Source: Tethya wilhelma (Eukaryota; Porifera; Demospongiae; Tethyida; Tethyidae). From it: DNA of 64,000 nt. The notes under the pieces are model-generated. The model saw nothing but the letters and a program-made list of their open reading frames with translations. It was not told where the DNA came from and made no database searches. Shown one piece after another: positions 1 to 11,383 of this stretch. The stretch's first letter is position 1. Each line of letters begins with the position of its first letter. The DNA is taken from assembly GCA_964030475.1 (NCBI GenBank), contig CAXIPT010000002.1, positions 1,314,519 to 1,378,518 of the forward strand, in the 5' to 3' direction. The translations under genes were made by a program, and so were the position numbers.

Positions 1-148
1 GTTACACTTCAGTATCAAGCAGGCTCAGTACACAACTTACTGAGCAGCCCGGCCACAGTCTAGCTGGCTTGCCAGACTACTAGCTTAGTAGCTAGCTACA
101 CACACCAACTCAATTGTGATTTGTAGAATTATGGAAAAATGAGAACAA

Positions 149-415
149 ACAAGTACAAAAAACATTGGAAATGTAATGAGACACAGGAATGGCTAAATTG
201 TAAAAAGAACGCAAACAAGATGGAATGGCTGTTAAGAGTGTGTAAGGAATTCTTCCTGTGGGCAAAATAAGAGACTCAATAAGGAGATTGTTAAATGCAG
301 CCCATACAGAAAGAATTCTGCACACACTCAACAGCCATTCCATCTTGTTTGCGTTCTTTTTACGATTTAGCCATTCCTGTGTCTCATTTCATTTCCAGTG
401 TTTTTTGTACTTGTC
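149..415. repeat. Fold-back MITE (family F1), copy 1
   Basis: Two arms of about 110 bp are inverted copies of each other around a short centre. The left arm carries AGGAATGGCTAAATTGTAAA and the right arm its complement, TTTACGATTTAGCCATTCCT. Related copies lie near 6130-6565, 9140-9410, 25587-25855, 27256-27500 and 27572-27835. No protein is encoded; the short open frames here are translations of the arms. The flank at 1-148 also recurs, inverted, near 27840-27980, so the copies share a larger composite unit. Confidence 0.8.
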
Positions 416-838
416 AATATTATAATACTGCATGTAATAAGTTAATAATGTATGTGATCCAAGTTTTACGTATATTCATAATGCAGCGTTGCCTCAAGTT
501 TCACTATCACAGCCACCACACCCAAAGAAGCCATGTCTGCAGACCCTAACCCGAGATATATACAGCCAGTGAACTTCTTGACATTATAAGTCTTGGTATA
601 CGTATACGTGTGTATAATTATTATAGTGTCAGTGTATATATACATGTACTAGTCACTAGCTAGTAGTTAGTACAATGTATTAATACTATTTCTGTATGAT
701 TATTCATTCATAAATAGGCAATAATTATCATCGACCTCTTAATTTCAGTTACTCGTATGCAGCTCAGAAATATGTTGAGTCTAAGTTTGACAAATCAATG
801 ATCTATGCCCATTCCTACTATACGTACTACCGTACGTA
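416..838. other. No gene seen; MITE end at about 806-838
   Basis: AT-rich sequence without a convincing open frame. The last ~30 bases (GCCCATTCCTACTATACGTA, then ACCGTACGTATGAT) match the terminus of the TA-flanked TIR element found at 39820-41606. That end abuts the truncated transposase of copy A directly. Confidence 0.5.
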
Positions 839-2483
839 TGATGGTAAGAAAGGCTAAACAGCTTGTCAAAGAAAAGGGTGTATTGTCTAGTCCAGACCCC
901 AGGCCTGTGGACATACAATTCCACAGGAAACATGTGAACTAGTGGCTGGTTTCTATGAGAATGACACTTGTAGTAGGTTAATGCCTGGTAAAAAAGATTT
1001 TGTGTCTGTTAAAGGTGTGTACTCATGTACAAAAGCGTCTTGTATTGTGTAATCTGAAGGAGCTCTACCAACTCTTTAAAGAAAAAATTCCACAACAGAA
1101 AATAGGGTTTTCTAAATTTGCAGAACTAAGACCGAGACACTGTGTCCTTGCCGGAGCCACTGGTATGCATTCCGTATGTGTATGTACCATACATCAGAAC
1201 GTCAAACTTATGATGGTTGGTGGATGATTGCATAAACTCACTTCTTCGACGATTCCTCTCTTGACTTACCATCACTGCTTGGCCCAAATGATGTGTAATC
1301 CACCATTACCTGACTGCTATCTTGGAGAATGCAAGGTTTGTCCTGGTATAGATAATATTAAAGAGCATCTTCTCATAGTTTTTGACGAAAATATGATTGA
1401 TACCATAACATACAAGCAGTGGACTGCTGTCGATCGTTCCTCTCTTGTGACGGTATCCCAGAATTCAGATGATTTTGTCGACTCATTTTGTGAGAAACTG
1501 GAAATCCTTCTTTCTCACTCTTTCATTGCTACTCAACAGAGCAAATTCTTTGATCAGTGCAAGTCTTCACTGAAACCAGGTGAGATAATAGTCTGTGCAG
1601 ATTTTTCAGAAAACTATTCATTTGTGCTTCAAGATGAAGCACAAGGGTATCATTGGAATAACACTCAAGCAACAGTACACCCTTTTGTTATCTACTTTCA
1701 ACAATCACATTCCAGTGAAATCAGTCACCTTAACTTTGTGGTCATTTCTGGTTGTTTAAACCATGATACGATAGCAGTGCACCTGTTTCAAAAGAAGTTG
1801 GTACTATTTTTGAAACGTAAGCTCGCGTTTGTTGTGGAGGAAGTTATCTATTTCTCAGATGGATGAGCTGCCCAATATAAAAATCGGAATAATTTCCTGA
1901 ATTTATGCTATCACAAGGCTGACTTCGGAATAGATGCGGAATGGCACTTTTCAGCAACATCGCATGGGAAGAGTGCTTGCGATGGACTTGGGGCACTTTT
2001 CAGCAACATCACATGGGAAGGGTGCTTGCGATGGACTTGGGGGCACAGTAAAGCGTCTTGCAGCAAAGGCAAGCTTGCAGAGGCCTTATGCAGATCAAAT
2101 AATGTCACCACTTGAACTGTATTAGTGGGTTTGTGCAGACTTACCTGGAATCACATTCGAGTACTGTACAGTGGACGAGTGTGAGAGTGAGAAACTAAAT
2201 CTTGAGAAGCGTTTTGATAACTCCAAAACTATTTCAGGAACTCGAAAGCTACACTGCTTTGTACCAAATTCAAGAAGCACCTTGAAAACTAACAGATACT
2301 CTTTATCTAGTAGTTCCAAGGTAGAGAGAGTGACCAAGCTCGAAGCAGATTTAGGACTAGAACAAATTGCAATTGCTGGATACATAACTTGTGTACATCA
2401 AGAATACTGGTGGCTAGCCAAGGTATTGGCTAAAGATAGTGATAACAGTGAAGTTAAGCTTAGCTTGCTTCATCCTTGTAGTA
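839..2483 (+). pseudogene. Transposase pseudogene, long-TIR element copy A
   Basis: This is a decayed DDE-type transposase of the same family as copy B (2840-5158). Conserved blocks are ADFSENYSF (near 1600), YFSDG followed by AAQYKNR (near 1850) and ATSHGK followed by GGTVKRLA (near 1960-2060); the acidic residues are candidate catalytic ones. I recognise these blocks from uncharacterised invertebrate transposon proteins but cannot assign a named superfamily. Breaks visible against copy B: the 5' third is missing; an 8-bp deletion lies near 1018; in-frame stops lie near 1225, 1864 and 2122; and a 49-bp tandem duplication (1943-1991, 1992-2040) shifts the frame. It runs into the N at 2484, so its 3' end is unknown. 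Confidence 0.8.
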
Positions 2484-2484
2484 N
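2484..2484. other. Single N, likely collapsed assembly gap
   Basis: One N separates the plus-strand transposase of copy A from the truncated terminal repeat of copy B. Both sides belong to the same multicopy family, so a misjoin is plausible. Confidence 0.7.
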
Positions 2485-5400
2485 TAAAAAAAGTAAAAGC
2501 ATTTTTTGATAGCCTATGAAAAGTGCTTCAAGATGATATGCAACAAGTGGGTGTAATTTGTTTTTGAGGTTAAAGGTCAATAAGCGTACCCTTCGACTCT
2601 ACTTTTCACACAGTCGGGTTCCTTGAATTTTTTTCTAACTTTTACTGAACGTTTATCAATGATTCATAAATATTTGGAAAAAAATCGGCTTTGGAGAAAT
2701 TAAGTGTTCATGAGTTCCGTGGGATTATGTATGTAGATGTCTGCACTGTTTTAACATTGTCTTGCCATAATAGGTAATATTATTATCATAATACTGTATA
2801 AAGTGTTACAAATAAGGTAATAATTATTAAATATTTTAATTAGTCATTAAAAAGTTTGAGTTTTTTTGTGGCTTCTTTGCTTTCCATTTGTGTGAGTGCG
2901 TATGAATGGCCTGTTGTGGTTCGAGGTTCTACAATTGTCAAAACACTTGATAATGGTATTGTTAGGGTATTTGGTGTCTGAGGGTAACTGTACCACCTGC
3001 TTGGTCCGTGAGGATGAAGCAAGCTAAGCTTAACTTCACCGTTATCACTATCTTTAGCCAATACCTTGGCTAGCCACCAGTATTCTTGATGTACACAAGT
3101 TACGTATCCAGCAATTGCAACTTGTTCTAGTCCTAAATCTGTTTCCAGCTTGGTCACTCTCTCTACCTTGGAACTACTAGATAAAGAGTATCTCTTAGTT
3201 TTCAAGGTGCTTCTTGAATTTGGTACAAAGCAGTGTAGCTTTCGAGTTCCTGAAATAGTTTTGGAGTTATCAAAACGCTTCTCAAGATTTAGTTTCTCAC
3301 TCTCATACTCGTCCACTGTACAGTACTCAAATTTGATTCCAGGTAAGTCTGCACAAGCCCACTGATACAGTTCAATTGGTGACATTATTTGATCTGCATA
3401 AGGCCTCTGCAAGCTTGCCTTTGCTGCAAGACGCTTTACTGTGCCCCCAAGTCCATCGCAAGCACCCTTCCCATGCGATGTTGCTGAAAAGTGCCATTCC
3501 GCATCTATTCCGAAGTCAACCTTGTGATAGCATGAATTCAGGAAATTTTTCCGATTTTTATATTGGGCAGCTGATCCATCTGAGAAATAGATAACTTTCT
3601 CCACAACAAACGCGAGCTTACGTTTCAAAAATAGTACCAACTTCTTTTGAAACAGGTGCACTGCTATCGTATCATGGTTTAAACAATCAGAAATGACCAC
3701 AAAGTTAAGGTGACTGATTTCACTGGAATGTGATTGTTGAAAGTAGATAACAAAAGGGTGTACCGTTGCTTGAGTGTTATTCCAGTGATACCCTTGTGCT
3801 TCATCTTGAAGCACAAACGAATAGTTTTCTGAAAAATCTGCACAGACTATTATCTCACCTGGTTTCAGTGAAGACTTGCAATTTGCTCTGTTGAGTAGCA
3901 ATGAAAGAGTGAGAAAGAAGGATTTCCAGTTTCTCACAAAATGAGTCGACAAAATCATCTGAATTCTGGGATACCGTCACAAGAGAGGAACGATTGACAG
4001 CAGTCCACTGCTTGTATGTTATGGTATCAATCATGTTCTCGTCAAAAACTATGAGAAGATGCTCTTTAATATTATCTATACCAGGACAAACCTTGCATTC
4101 TCCAAGATAGCAGTCAGGTAATGGTGGATTACACATCATTTGGGCCAAGCAGTGATGGTAAGTCAAGAGAGGAATTGTCGAAGAAGTGAGTTCATGCAAT
4201 CGTGCACCAACCATCATAAGTTTGACGTTCTGATGTATGGTACATACACATACGGAATGCGTACCAGTGGCTCCGGCAAGGACACAGTGTCTCGGTCTTA
4301 GTTCTGCAAATTTAGAAAACCCTATTTTCTGCTGTGGAAATTTTTCTTTAAAGAGTTGGTAGAGCTCCTTCAGATTACACAATACAAGATGCTTTTGTAC
4401 ATGAGTACGACCATGCACACCTTTAACAGACACAAAATCTTTTTTACCAGGCATTAACCTACTACAAGTGTCATTCTCGTAGAAATCAGCCACTAGTTCA
4501 CATGTTTCCTGTGGAATTGTATGTCCAGGCCTGGGGTCTGGACTAGACAATACACCCTTTTCTTTGACAAGCTGTTTAGCCTTTCTTACCATAAAATTAG
4601 AAGCCCCAAATTCAGATTGAATTTTCTGTATTGACCAAGTCTTGGGTAGAACAGTGAGTACTTGCACTTTAACACTGTTTTCTGTAGTGGAATGAAATTT
4701 CTCTTTGAGTTGCTTCACAATCTCACTTTCATCATTTTGAGAACTAGCTCTTTCTCCTAACAATGCTGCACCCATTTTTGATGTCACACTTTCAAGCTTC
4801 TTCTCTGTGTATTTTTTGGATTGTAGCTTTCGTTTGGTGACAGGTGTCTCACCAAATCCCTCCAAGCATTGATTAACCATTTGCAATGAGCTGCACTGTT
4901 CCTCTGGCTCTGCAAATGTAACATCTGTAGGTGAGTAATCGGGTGATAGTTGAGATGAACTTGAGTCAGAGTCTTCTTCTATATCTGATCCTTCACAAAC
5001 TTTTGCCAACATGAGCCACAAATTCTGGTTCCCATTTTAATCTGTGGATTTTTTTCACACATCCAATTGGAGACAGGTCTTAAGGAACTCTTCTTACCAG
5101 TATGTCCACTGATACTGAAGGGGTTGCAGCATGTGCTTCTCCACTGTGTTTGAGCCATAGTCTATTCTTGAACTACTTGAAATGAGTTACTCTTCTTCTG
5201 ACTAACTCTCAGACTAATGACTGCAGGCAGACATGTGCACCCCTTAATCACATTATAGGCATGTACTTATGATAGGATACAGACTTGAATTACTATTAGA
5301 ATAGTTGCTATCTTAACTAGGTACAGTCTTGAATTCTGAATTGGCTATAAAATACCATTGGCCTGTTGATGTGGAGTATCTATTATTTTTAACTTCAGAT

Positions 5401-5953
5401 GTACAGTGTATGACGGCTGTCACATTAAGCTACAACACTATATAATTATAGCAACATCGAAAAACGCATACATGTATATACATACACAACTCCGCAAAAC
5501 TCAGGAACACTTGATTTCTCCAAAACCAAATTTTTTCCAAATATTTATGAATCTTTGATAAACGTTCAGAAAAAGTTAGAAAAAGATTCAAGGAACCCGA
5601 CTGTGTGAAAAGTAGAGTCGAAGGGTACGCTTATTGACCTTTAACCTCAAAAAAAAATTACACCCACTTGTTGCATATCATCTTGAAGCACTTTTCATAG
5701 GCTATCAAAAAATGCTTTTACTTTTTTTATAGCTTGTTCCTATTCAAAGTTATGATCACTTTTGTGCAATGGAGTTCAAGCAAAATCCCCAAAAATCTAT
5801 ATGTTTGGAGGTTTGGTTCTGGGAAGCCATACCACCTGAGCAGTTAAAACTCATCGTGGTTTTATGTTTTCACACCTAGTATGTATGCAACGAATTTTAA
5901 AAAAATCTGACATGGGTGTCAATATTTCATGTTGATTACACATGGAATGACCC
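2485..5953 (-). mobile_element. Long-TIR DNA transposon, copy B
   Basis: The best-preserved copy of the family. The right TIR covers about 5490-5953 and ends in a block reading CACATGGAATGACCC. The left TIR is present as an inverted copy at 2485-2728 but is cut short at the N, with roughly 215 bp missing. Copy D ends in the same ~460-bp repeat on its 3' side, which shows that the repeat occurs at both ends. It encloses the transposase pseudogene at 2840-5158. No TSD can be read because only one end is complete. Confidence 0.8.
2840..5158 (-). pseudogene. DDE-type transposase of copy B, frameshifted
   Basis: Start ATG (MAQTQWRST) at 5158, stop at 2840-2842; about 770 codons. Order: an N-terminal C-x2-C (ICGSC in the sister copy at 7358), an acidic Ser-rich linker, a conserved central region (GFSKFAELRPRHCVLAG), then ADFSENYSF, SDGSAAQYKN and EWHFSATSHGKGACDG, where the acidic residues are probable metal ligands, and a Lys-rich C-terminus. 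Compared with sister copies it lacks about 10 bp near 5010 and about 11 bp near 3890; each deletion breaks the frame, which leaves two overlapping open segments (5021-3855 and 3958-2840). It is therefore inactive. The family is recognised by motif; the superfamily name is not known to me. Confidence 0.8.
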
Positions 5954-6129
5954 TATACAGACTCAGACTTTGTATCCATGGTAATAAGACTCAAGGTTTT
6001 TGTTGTTTTTTTCAACAATGACTCTTGACTGCAGACAATATAATTCATTGGGTTGACATTCCACTGAGACAATGATTTTTTAAAATTTCCTGAAGTCTTC
6101 CAGTAACAGTACTGGGTACAAAACTAGAA

Positions 6130-6565
6130 ACATTTTGAATGGCCAAATCGCAAAAAGTGAGCGAACAAGATAAGAATGATGGTCAGATGAGTGAAAGCTT
6201 TCATGCATGTGTCCAGTATGTTTGGGATATGGACATATTAATTAAAGACACAGAAAAAATTTTCCCTCAATCTGATTACTATCTTGTTCGCTCACTTTTA
6301 TCATTTGGCCATTCCTAGCTATACAAGTACAAAATACCATAGAAATGTAATGCAAACATAGGAATGGCCAAATCGTAAAAAAGTGAGCAAACAAGATAGG
6401 AATGGTTGTCAGATTGAGTGAGTTCATTTCACTGTGTCAACTATGTTCATATCCCTATGAGATTGTAGACACAAGAATGAACTTACTCAATCTGACAACC
6501 ATTCTTATCTTGTTTGCTCACATTATTACGATATGGCCATTCCTACGTTTGCATTGTTTTTTTGT
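6130..6565. repeat. Fold-back MITE (family F1-like), two inverted units
   Basis: Inverted pairs of AATGGCCAAATCGYAAAAA and its complement occur at about 6136-6330 and 6358-6560. Related to but diverged from the other F1 copies; two units appear to be joined or nested. Confidence 0.65.
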
Positions 6566-6876
6566 ACTTGTCTGTTGTATTTTTTTAAATAATTGTTTAC
6601 AATATCAGTAGAATTTAGTCTTTAGCCTGAACAGAGAACTTGCCAACAGCCCTACAGTACAGCCTTAAGGTTAGTGTATTTTGAGTGGGCGGTACTTTTG
6701 CTATCGCTAATTTAATTAGTGAATCGTGAAGGGGTGTGTCCAAGATTTCTATATCAAAATATACATAAAAGTGTTCAGGAGGTGCTGGAGATCATTTTCG
6801 TGCAAAAACTAGCGACCGGAAGTTGCCTTCGAACAAGTGACCGGAAATTAGACCACATCAAAGTACTTCAAAGCAT
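6566..6876. other. No gene seen
   Basis: Short stretch between a MITE and the N at 6877. I see no open frame or repeat that I can support. Confidence 0.4.
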
Positions 6877-6877
6877 N
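6877..6877. other. Single N, likely collapsed assembly gap
   Basis: Unique-looking sequence on the left switches at the N to the interior of the copy C transposase on the right. Confidence 0.7.
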
Positions 6878-8148
6878 TGGAATGAAATTTCTCTTTGAGT
6901 TGCTTCACAATCTCACTTTCATCATTTTGAGAACTAGCTCTTTCTCCTAACAATGCTGCACCCATTTTTGATGTCACACTTTCAAGCTTCTTCTCTGTGT
7001 ATTTTTTGGATTGTAGCTTTCGTTTGGTGACAGGTGTCTCTCCAAATCCCTCCAAGCATTGATTAACCATTTGCAATGGGCTGCACTGTTCCTCTGGCTC
7101 TGCAAATGTAACATCTGTAGGTGAGTAATCGGGTGATAGTTGAGATGAACTTGAGTCAGAGTCTTCTTCTATATCTGATCCTTCACAAACTTTTGCCAAC
7201 TTTGTCCTACATGAGCCACATATTCTGGTTCCCATTTTAATCTGTGGATTTTTTTCACACATCCAATTGGAGACAGGTCTTAAGGAACTCTTCTTACCAG
7301 TATGTCCACTGATACTGAAGGGGTTGCAGCATGTGCTTCTCCACTGTGTTTGAGCCATAGTCTATTCTTGAACTACTTGAAATGAGTTACTCTTCTTCTG
7401 ACTAACTCTCAGACTAATGACTACAGTCAGACATGTGCACCCCTTAATCACATTATAGGCATGTACTTATGATAGGATACAGACTTGAATTACTATTAGA
7501 ATAGTTGCTATCTTAACTAGGTACAGTCTTGAATTCTGAATTGGCTATAAAGTACCCTTGGCCTGTTGATGTGGAGTATCTATTTTTTTTTAACTTCAGA
7601 TGTACAGTGTATGACGGCTGTCATGCACATTAAGCTACAACACTATATATAGCAACATCGAAAATGTATACATGTACATACACAACTCCGCAAAACTCAG
7701 GAACACTTGATTTCTCCAAAACCAAATTTTTTCCAAATATTTATGAATCATTGATAAACGTTCAGAAAAAGTTAGAAAAAAATTCAAGGAACCCGACTGT
7801 GTGAAAAGTAGAGTCGAAGGGTACGCTTATTGACCTTTAACCTCAAAAAAAATTACACCCACTTGTTGCATATCATCTTGAAGCACTTTTCATAGGCTAT
7901 CAAAAAATGCTTTTACTTTTTTAAAAGCTTGTTCCTATCTAAAGTTATGATCACTTTTGTGCAATGGAGTACAAGCAAAATTCCCAAAAATCTATATGTT
8001 TGGAGGTTTGGTTCTGGGAAGCCATACCACCTGAGCAGCTAAAACTCATCGTGGTTTTATGTTTTCACACCTAGTATGTATGCAACGAATTTTAAAAAAA
8101 TCTGACATGGGTGTCAATATTTCATGTTGATTACACATGGAATGACCC
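6878..8148 (-). mobile_element. Long-TIR DNA transposon, copy C (5' part only)
   Basis: It contains the start of the transposase (ATG at 7358, reading leftwards to the N) and the complete outer terminal repeat, which ends at 8148 with the same GGAATGACCC terminus as copies B and D. The frame is open across the N-terminal ~160 codons and includes TRICGSCRTKLAKVCEG, a C-x2-C pair that copy B has lost through a 10-bp deletion. The remaining two thirds of the gene are absent beyond the N at 6877. Confidence 0.8.
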
Positions 8149-8189
8149 CAAAGCGATTTTGCCATGTGCTACTAAGTGATTTTTATCTA

Positions 8190-8850
8190 GCTGCTAAGTG
8201 ATTTTTATTTCACTGCAATGCGCTAATAAGGTTTTTAATGGTAAAGGGGTCCATAGCCTCGTTTCCAGGCTCTCACCTTTGACCTTATTCCCAGTACGGT
8301 AGTACTGGGTACATAGAAATGGCACAAATGGCCCATTAGCGTAATACAAATATTCACGCGAATAACTCTGCAAAAACTGAGCGCTTGGCACTAAAAGGCT
8401 TATAAAGCTACTATTTAGCTCATTCTCTTTCTAACAAGCCTAAAAACATGGACTAAAACCATCGCTAAGGTACCAAACTAAAATATGCCAAACCTCCAAT
8501 TCTTCTTCTTCTTCTTCTTCTTCTTCTTCTTCTTCTTCTTCTTCTTCTTCTTCTTCTTCTTCTTCTTCTTCTTCTTCTTCTTCTTCTTCTTCTTTGTTAT
8601 TTCAGCGTATCTCAGAGACTATTCACTTTTAGAAGCTGATTCTTGAACGAACAAACTTGGTACCATTGTCATCACGTGCTTTTGGCATCGTGTACTCGAG
8701 TCTCCCGTTGAATGGCTAGATACAAGGCGAAAAGCGCTTCTCCGTATGGCAGCCATTCATTTCCACCTCATGCATAAATTCATAAGCTAATTGAAAAGTC
8801 AAGTTGACGACCCTTTCCAGGTAGATAAGTGTGCGTTATTTGGAATCCGA
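8190..8850 (-). repeat. MITE family R4, copy with long TTC tract
   Basis: Contains a block reading (on the minus strand) GTATTGCGCTAATGGGCCAT, a palindromic end around CCAGTACGGTAGTACTGG, and an internal TTC microsatellite. Related copies are at 9535-9692, 26040-26545, 28080-28370 and a short piece at 42086-42152. There is no coding capacity. A short TAGCCTCGT motif near 8254, the terminus of the MULE-type MITE family, lies inside it. Confidence 0.65.
8501..8594. repeat. (TTC)n microsatellite
   Basis: About 31 uninterrupted TTC units (GAA on the other strand). The same repeat family near 26331-26353 carries only a handful of GAA units at the equivalent position. Confidence 0.97.
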
Positions 8851-9139
8851 ATATTCGCTGCCTGCCTGCTTTACCTGAAGATTTCTGGTTGTGCTGGACT
8901 CTCTGTCGGTAACCTTTCAGTCTTCAATATTTAGGAGGTGAATAGACTACTGTGTTATGTAGTATTCATTGTAAGATGAGCAAAGCAATTAAATTTTGGT
9001 AGATACAACTCAGCCTCCTGAGATCACTTCAGCTGTACGGATAGCCTGAGCATAGATTAATATCCATGCTAATAGTGTACAAGTAACTACCAAATACACA
9101 CAAACTCAAATGAGATTCATAGAATTATGAAAAAATGAG

Positions 9140-9410
9140 AACAAACAAGTTAAAAAATCATTGGAAATGTAATGAGACATAGGAATGGCCAAATCGTAAA
9201 AAGAAGGCAAACAAGATGGAATGGCTGGCAAAGTGTGTAAAGAATTATTCCTATGGGCAACATGAGGGACTCAACATGGAAAGAGAGTACTACATGCAGC
9301 CCACATAGGAAGAATTCTGCACACACTCTGCCAGCCATTCCATCTTGTTTGCCTTCTTTTTACGATTTGGCCATTCCTATGTCTCATTACATTTCCAATG
9401 TTTTTTTTTT
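9140..9410. repeat. Fold-back MITE (family F1), copy
   Basis: Left arm with AGGAATGGCCAAATCGTAAA near 9180 and right arm with its complement TTTACGATTTGGCCATTCCT near 9358. Both arms also share the adjacent block ending in AACAAGATGGAATGGCTG. Confidence 0.8.
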
Positions 9411-9534
9411 TCTTGTGCTAATCTATTATCACAGGTATATATGCATGACGACTATTGTAATAAAATTATTATTAAAATTATAATTAGCATTCTGTAGGTA
9501 GTTAAGCACTATCCCTAGACACAAAAAACCGATG

Positions 9535-9692
9535 GTAAAAGCGATTGATGACAAAGAAACCAAGCTTGTTTGTAGCTTCTAAAAGTGAATGTTCTTTGAG
9601 ATATTAGGCCATCTTTTATTTGCGTGAATATTTGTATTGCGCTAATGGGCCATCCGTGCCATTCCTATGTACCCAGTACTACCCTACTGGGA
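9535..9692 (+). repeat. MITE family R4, deleted copy
   Basis: Ends with the GTATTGCGCTAATGGGCCAT block and the palindromic CAGTACTACCCTACTGGGAA terminus. It lacks the TTC tract and most of the interior seen at 8190-8850. Confidence 0.6.
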
Positions 9693-11037
9693 ATATAATT
9701 GATGTGATGATTGCAATAAACTAGGCTGGTTATATGTAATTCCATTGTCATGATTCTTCAATTAAAGTTAATGGAACAGGTATTAAAATTACTACCTCCA
9801 ACCACATAGATAAAATGGAGGTGGGGAGCAGCATGAATATATCCCTTGCTGCTTCCAAAATTTCTCTGTCAAGTGGTTCTCAGAGCTAGAGGTCGACTGA
9901 AGGCCTAATTCAAGCTTATAAAGAGTATACAATCTTTTCATTGATTCTATATGTCATCCCTTCAAAAATAAAAAAATAAAACCAACTTTCATAACCTGTA
10001 ATTGGATGCAAAAAGTAATCATAGTGATGGCTTGCGCTAGTTTTATGGTAATAAGTTGATGTGACTAATGACTAACTGTACTCTAAATAGCGCAACATAC
10101 CACAGCTTAATTACTGTGTATCATTGAGATCCTGAGCCCTCTGGCAGAGATCTACTGGTGAGACAATGGAGGATGACAGATCTGAGTTGAAGACTGGAGT
10201 ATATTATCTATTGTTTGGGTAGTTGCGATAAGGAGAACATTAAGAACTGGTTAACTCTTTCTCCCAAATATTTTATGAATACTTAATTAGAATTTATGAA
10301 TATATAATTAGCCTTGGTTCTTTTTACATTGCTTTTGCATTCGCAATTTGCTAGTTCGACTTAGCAATGGTTATACCAAGCCATGGCTGTATCAATTCTT
10401 TACTACTTGGCTTTTGTCTATGAAAGCTTGCAAAAACGGAAGTGGTCAAAATTCATCACATTAGTGACGAACTTTTAGCTAGTTTGCTGAGCAGGACTGC
10501 AAAAGCGCTTGCATGCAAGTATAGCCCAACCCTTTCATGCACCTCTATAGCTAGCGTCAAGCTTCTCCTGCAAAGTACTTACAAAAAATGTTGTTGTGTA
10601 TTATGAAGTCATGATCTGATTGATTATGGATGTTTACCATGATCTGTCATATGTAACCATGTACTAGTCTTGTCCCCATCATAATTATGAGCTAGTGGTT
10701 TTGAGGACATACATATGACCTAGCTAGCTAGCTATTTCATTTTACATTGAATAAAAATAGCTGTTTATCATTTCTTAAATGCTGTAGGCTGCAGAGGCAG
10801 TGATGAGAGTTGATGAAGAAAGTAAGCAGTAGATTCAAGGCTGTATACTGATGCAGAATAGTAATAAATAATATGCGACGTTATTAATGACGTCGTCCTT
10901 CGTCATGTGGTCAACGTGTATATATATATATATGTTTAACATTTCCACAATCCAGTTGAGCACATGAGCTATAGCATTAGATGGATGGCCTTGTAGATTC
11001 AATTCTTGCTGATGTTCATAGAGTACCAGTTTGTTAA
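9693..11037. other. No gene seen
   Basis: AT-rich sequence without long open frames or recognisable domains. A short TA tract lies near 10917. Some could be intron or regulatory sequence of an unseen gene. Confidence 0.35.
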
Positions 11038-11383
11038 ATATGGCAGACAAAAGGGCTACTCTTCAGTGGCAATACGAGACTAGTTTATAGTTTACTGGAC
11101 AGCCCTTGGCCGAGTTTAGCTACTGTCATGAAATCTGGTAATTATGCTGCAAACATGCGATACATTTATTGTAAATTTTTCATAACAATTATTTCTTTGC
11201 CTTCGTATTTCAGGAGAAGTACTACGTTCTAAGTCCGCTTTGGAAGCAATTGGAAGAGGCCACGTGGCTCAGAAGAAGGTGAAAGCTTCCGGGATAGATA
11301 ATCAAGGGGTGGTCACTCCCAGACTATATAGGAGTCAAGTGTGTCCAACCTCCTCTGAGTCACAGGGTCACAGCAAATGTTAG
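11038..11383 (+). CDS. Possible two-exon gene end, unrecognised
   Basis: Weak evidence only. An open frame from 11038 to 11137 ends at a GT donor (AAATCTG|GTAATT), and a candidate acceptor (TATTTCAG) lies at 11213. Both exons are in phase 1, so the frame continues through 11214-11383 to a TAG, giving a C-terminus that contains LRSKSALEAIGRGHVAQKK. The intron would be 76 bp, typical of compact sponge genes. There is no in-frame ATG at the left side, so further exons upstream would be needed. I do not recognise the protein; it may be chance. Confidence 0.2.

Noticed and set aside
295..549. Small open frames in the fold-back MITEs, also near 6402, 9253 and 27282
   Set aside because: They are translations of the repeat arms and change with each copy.
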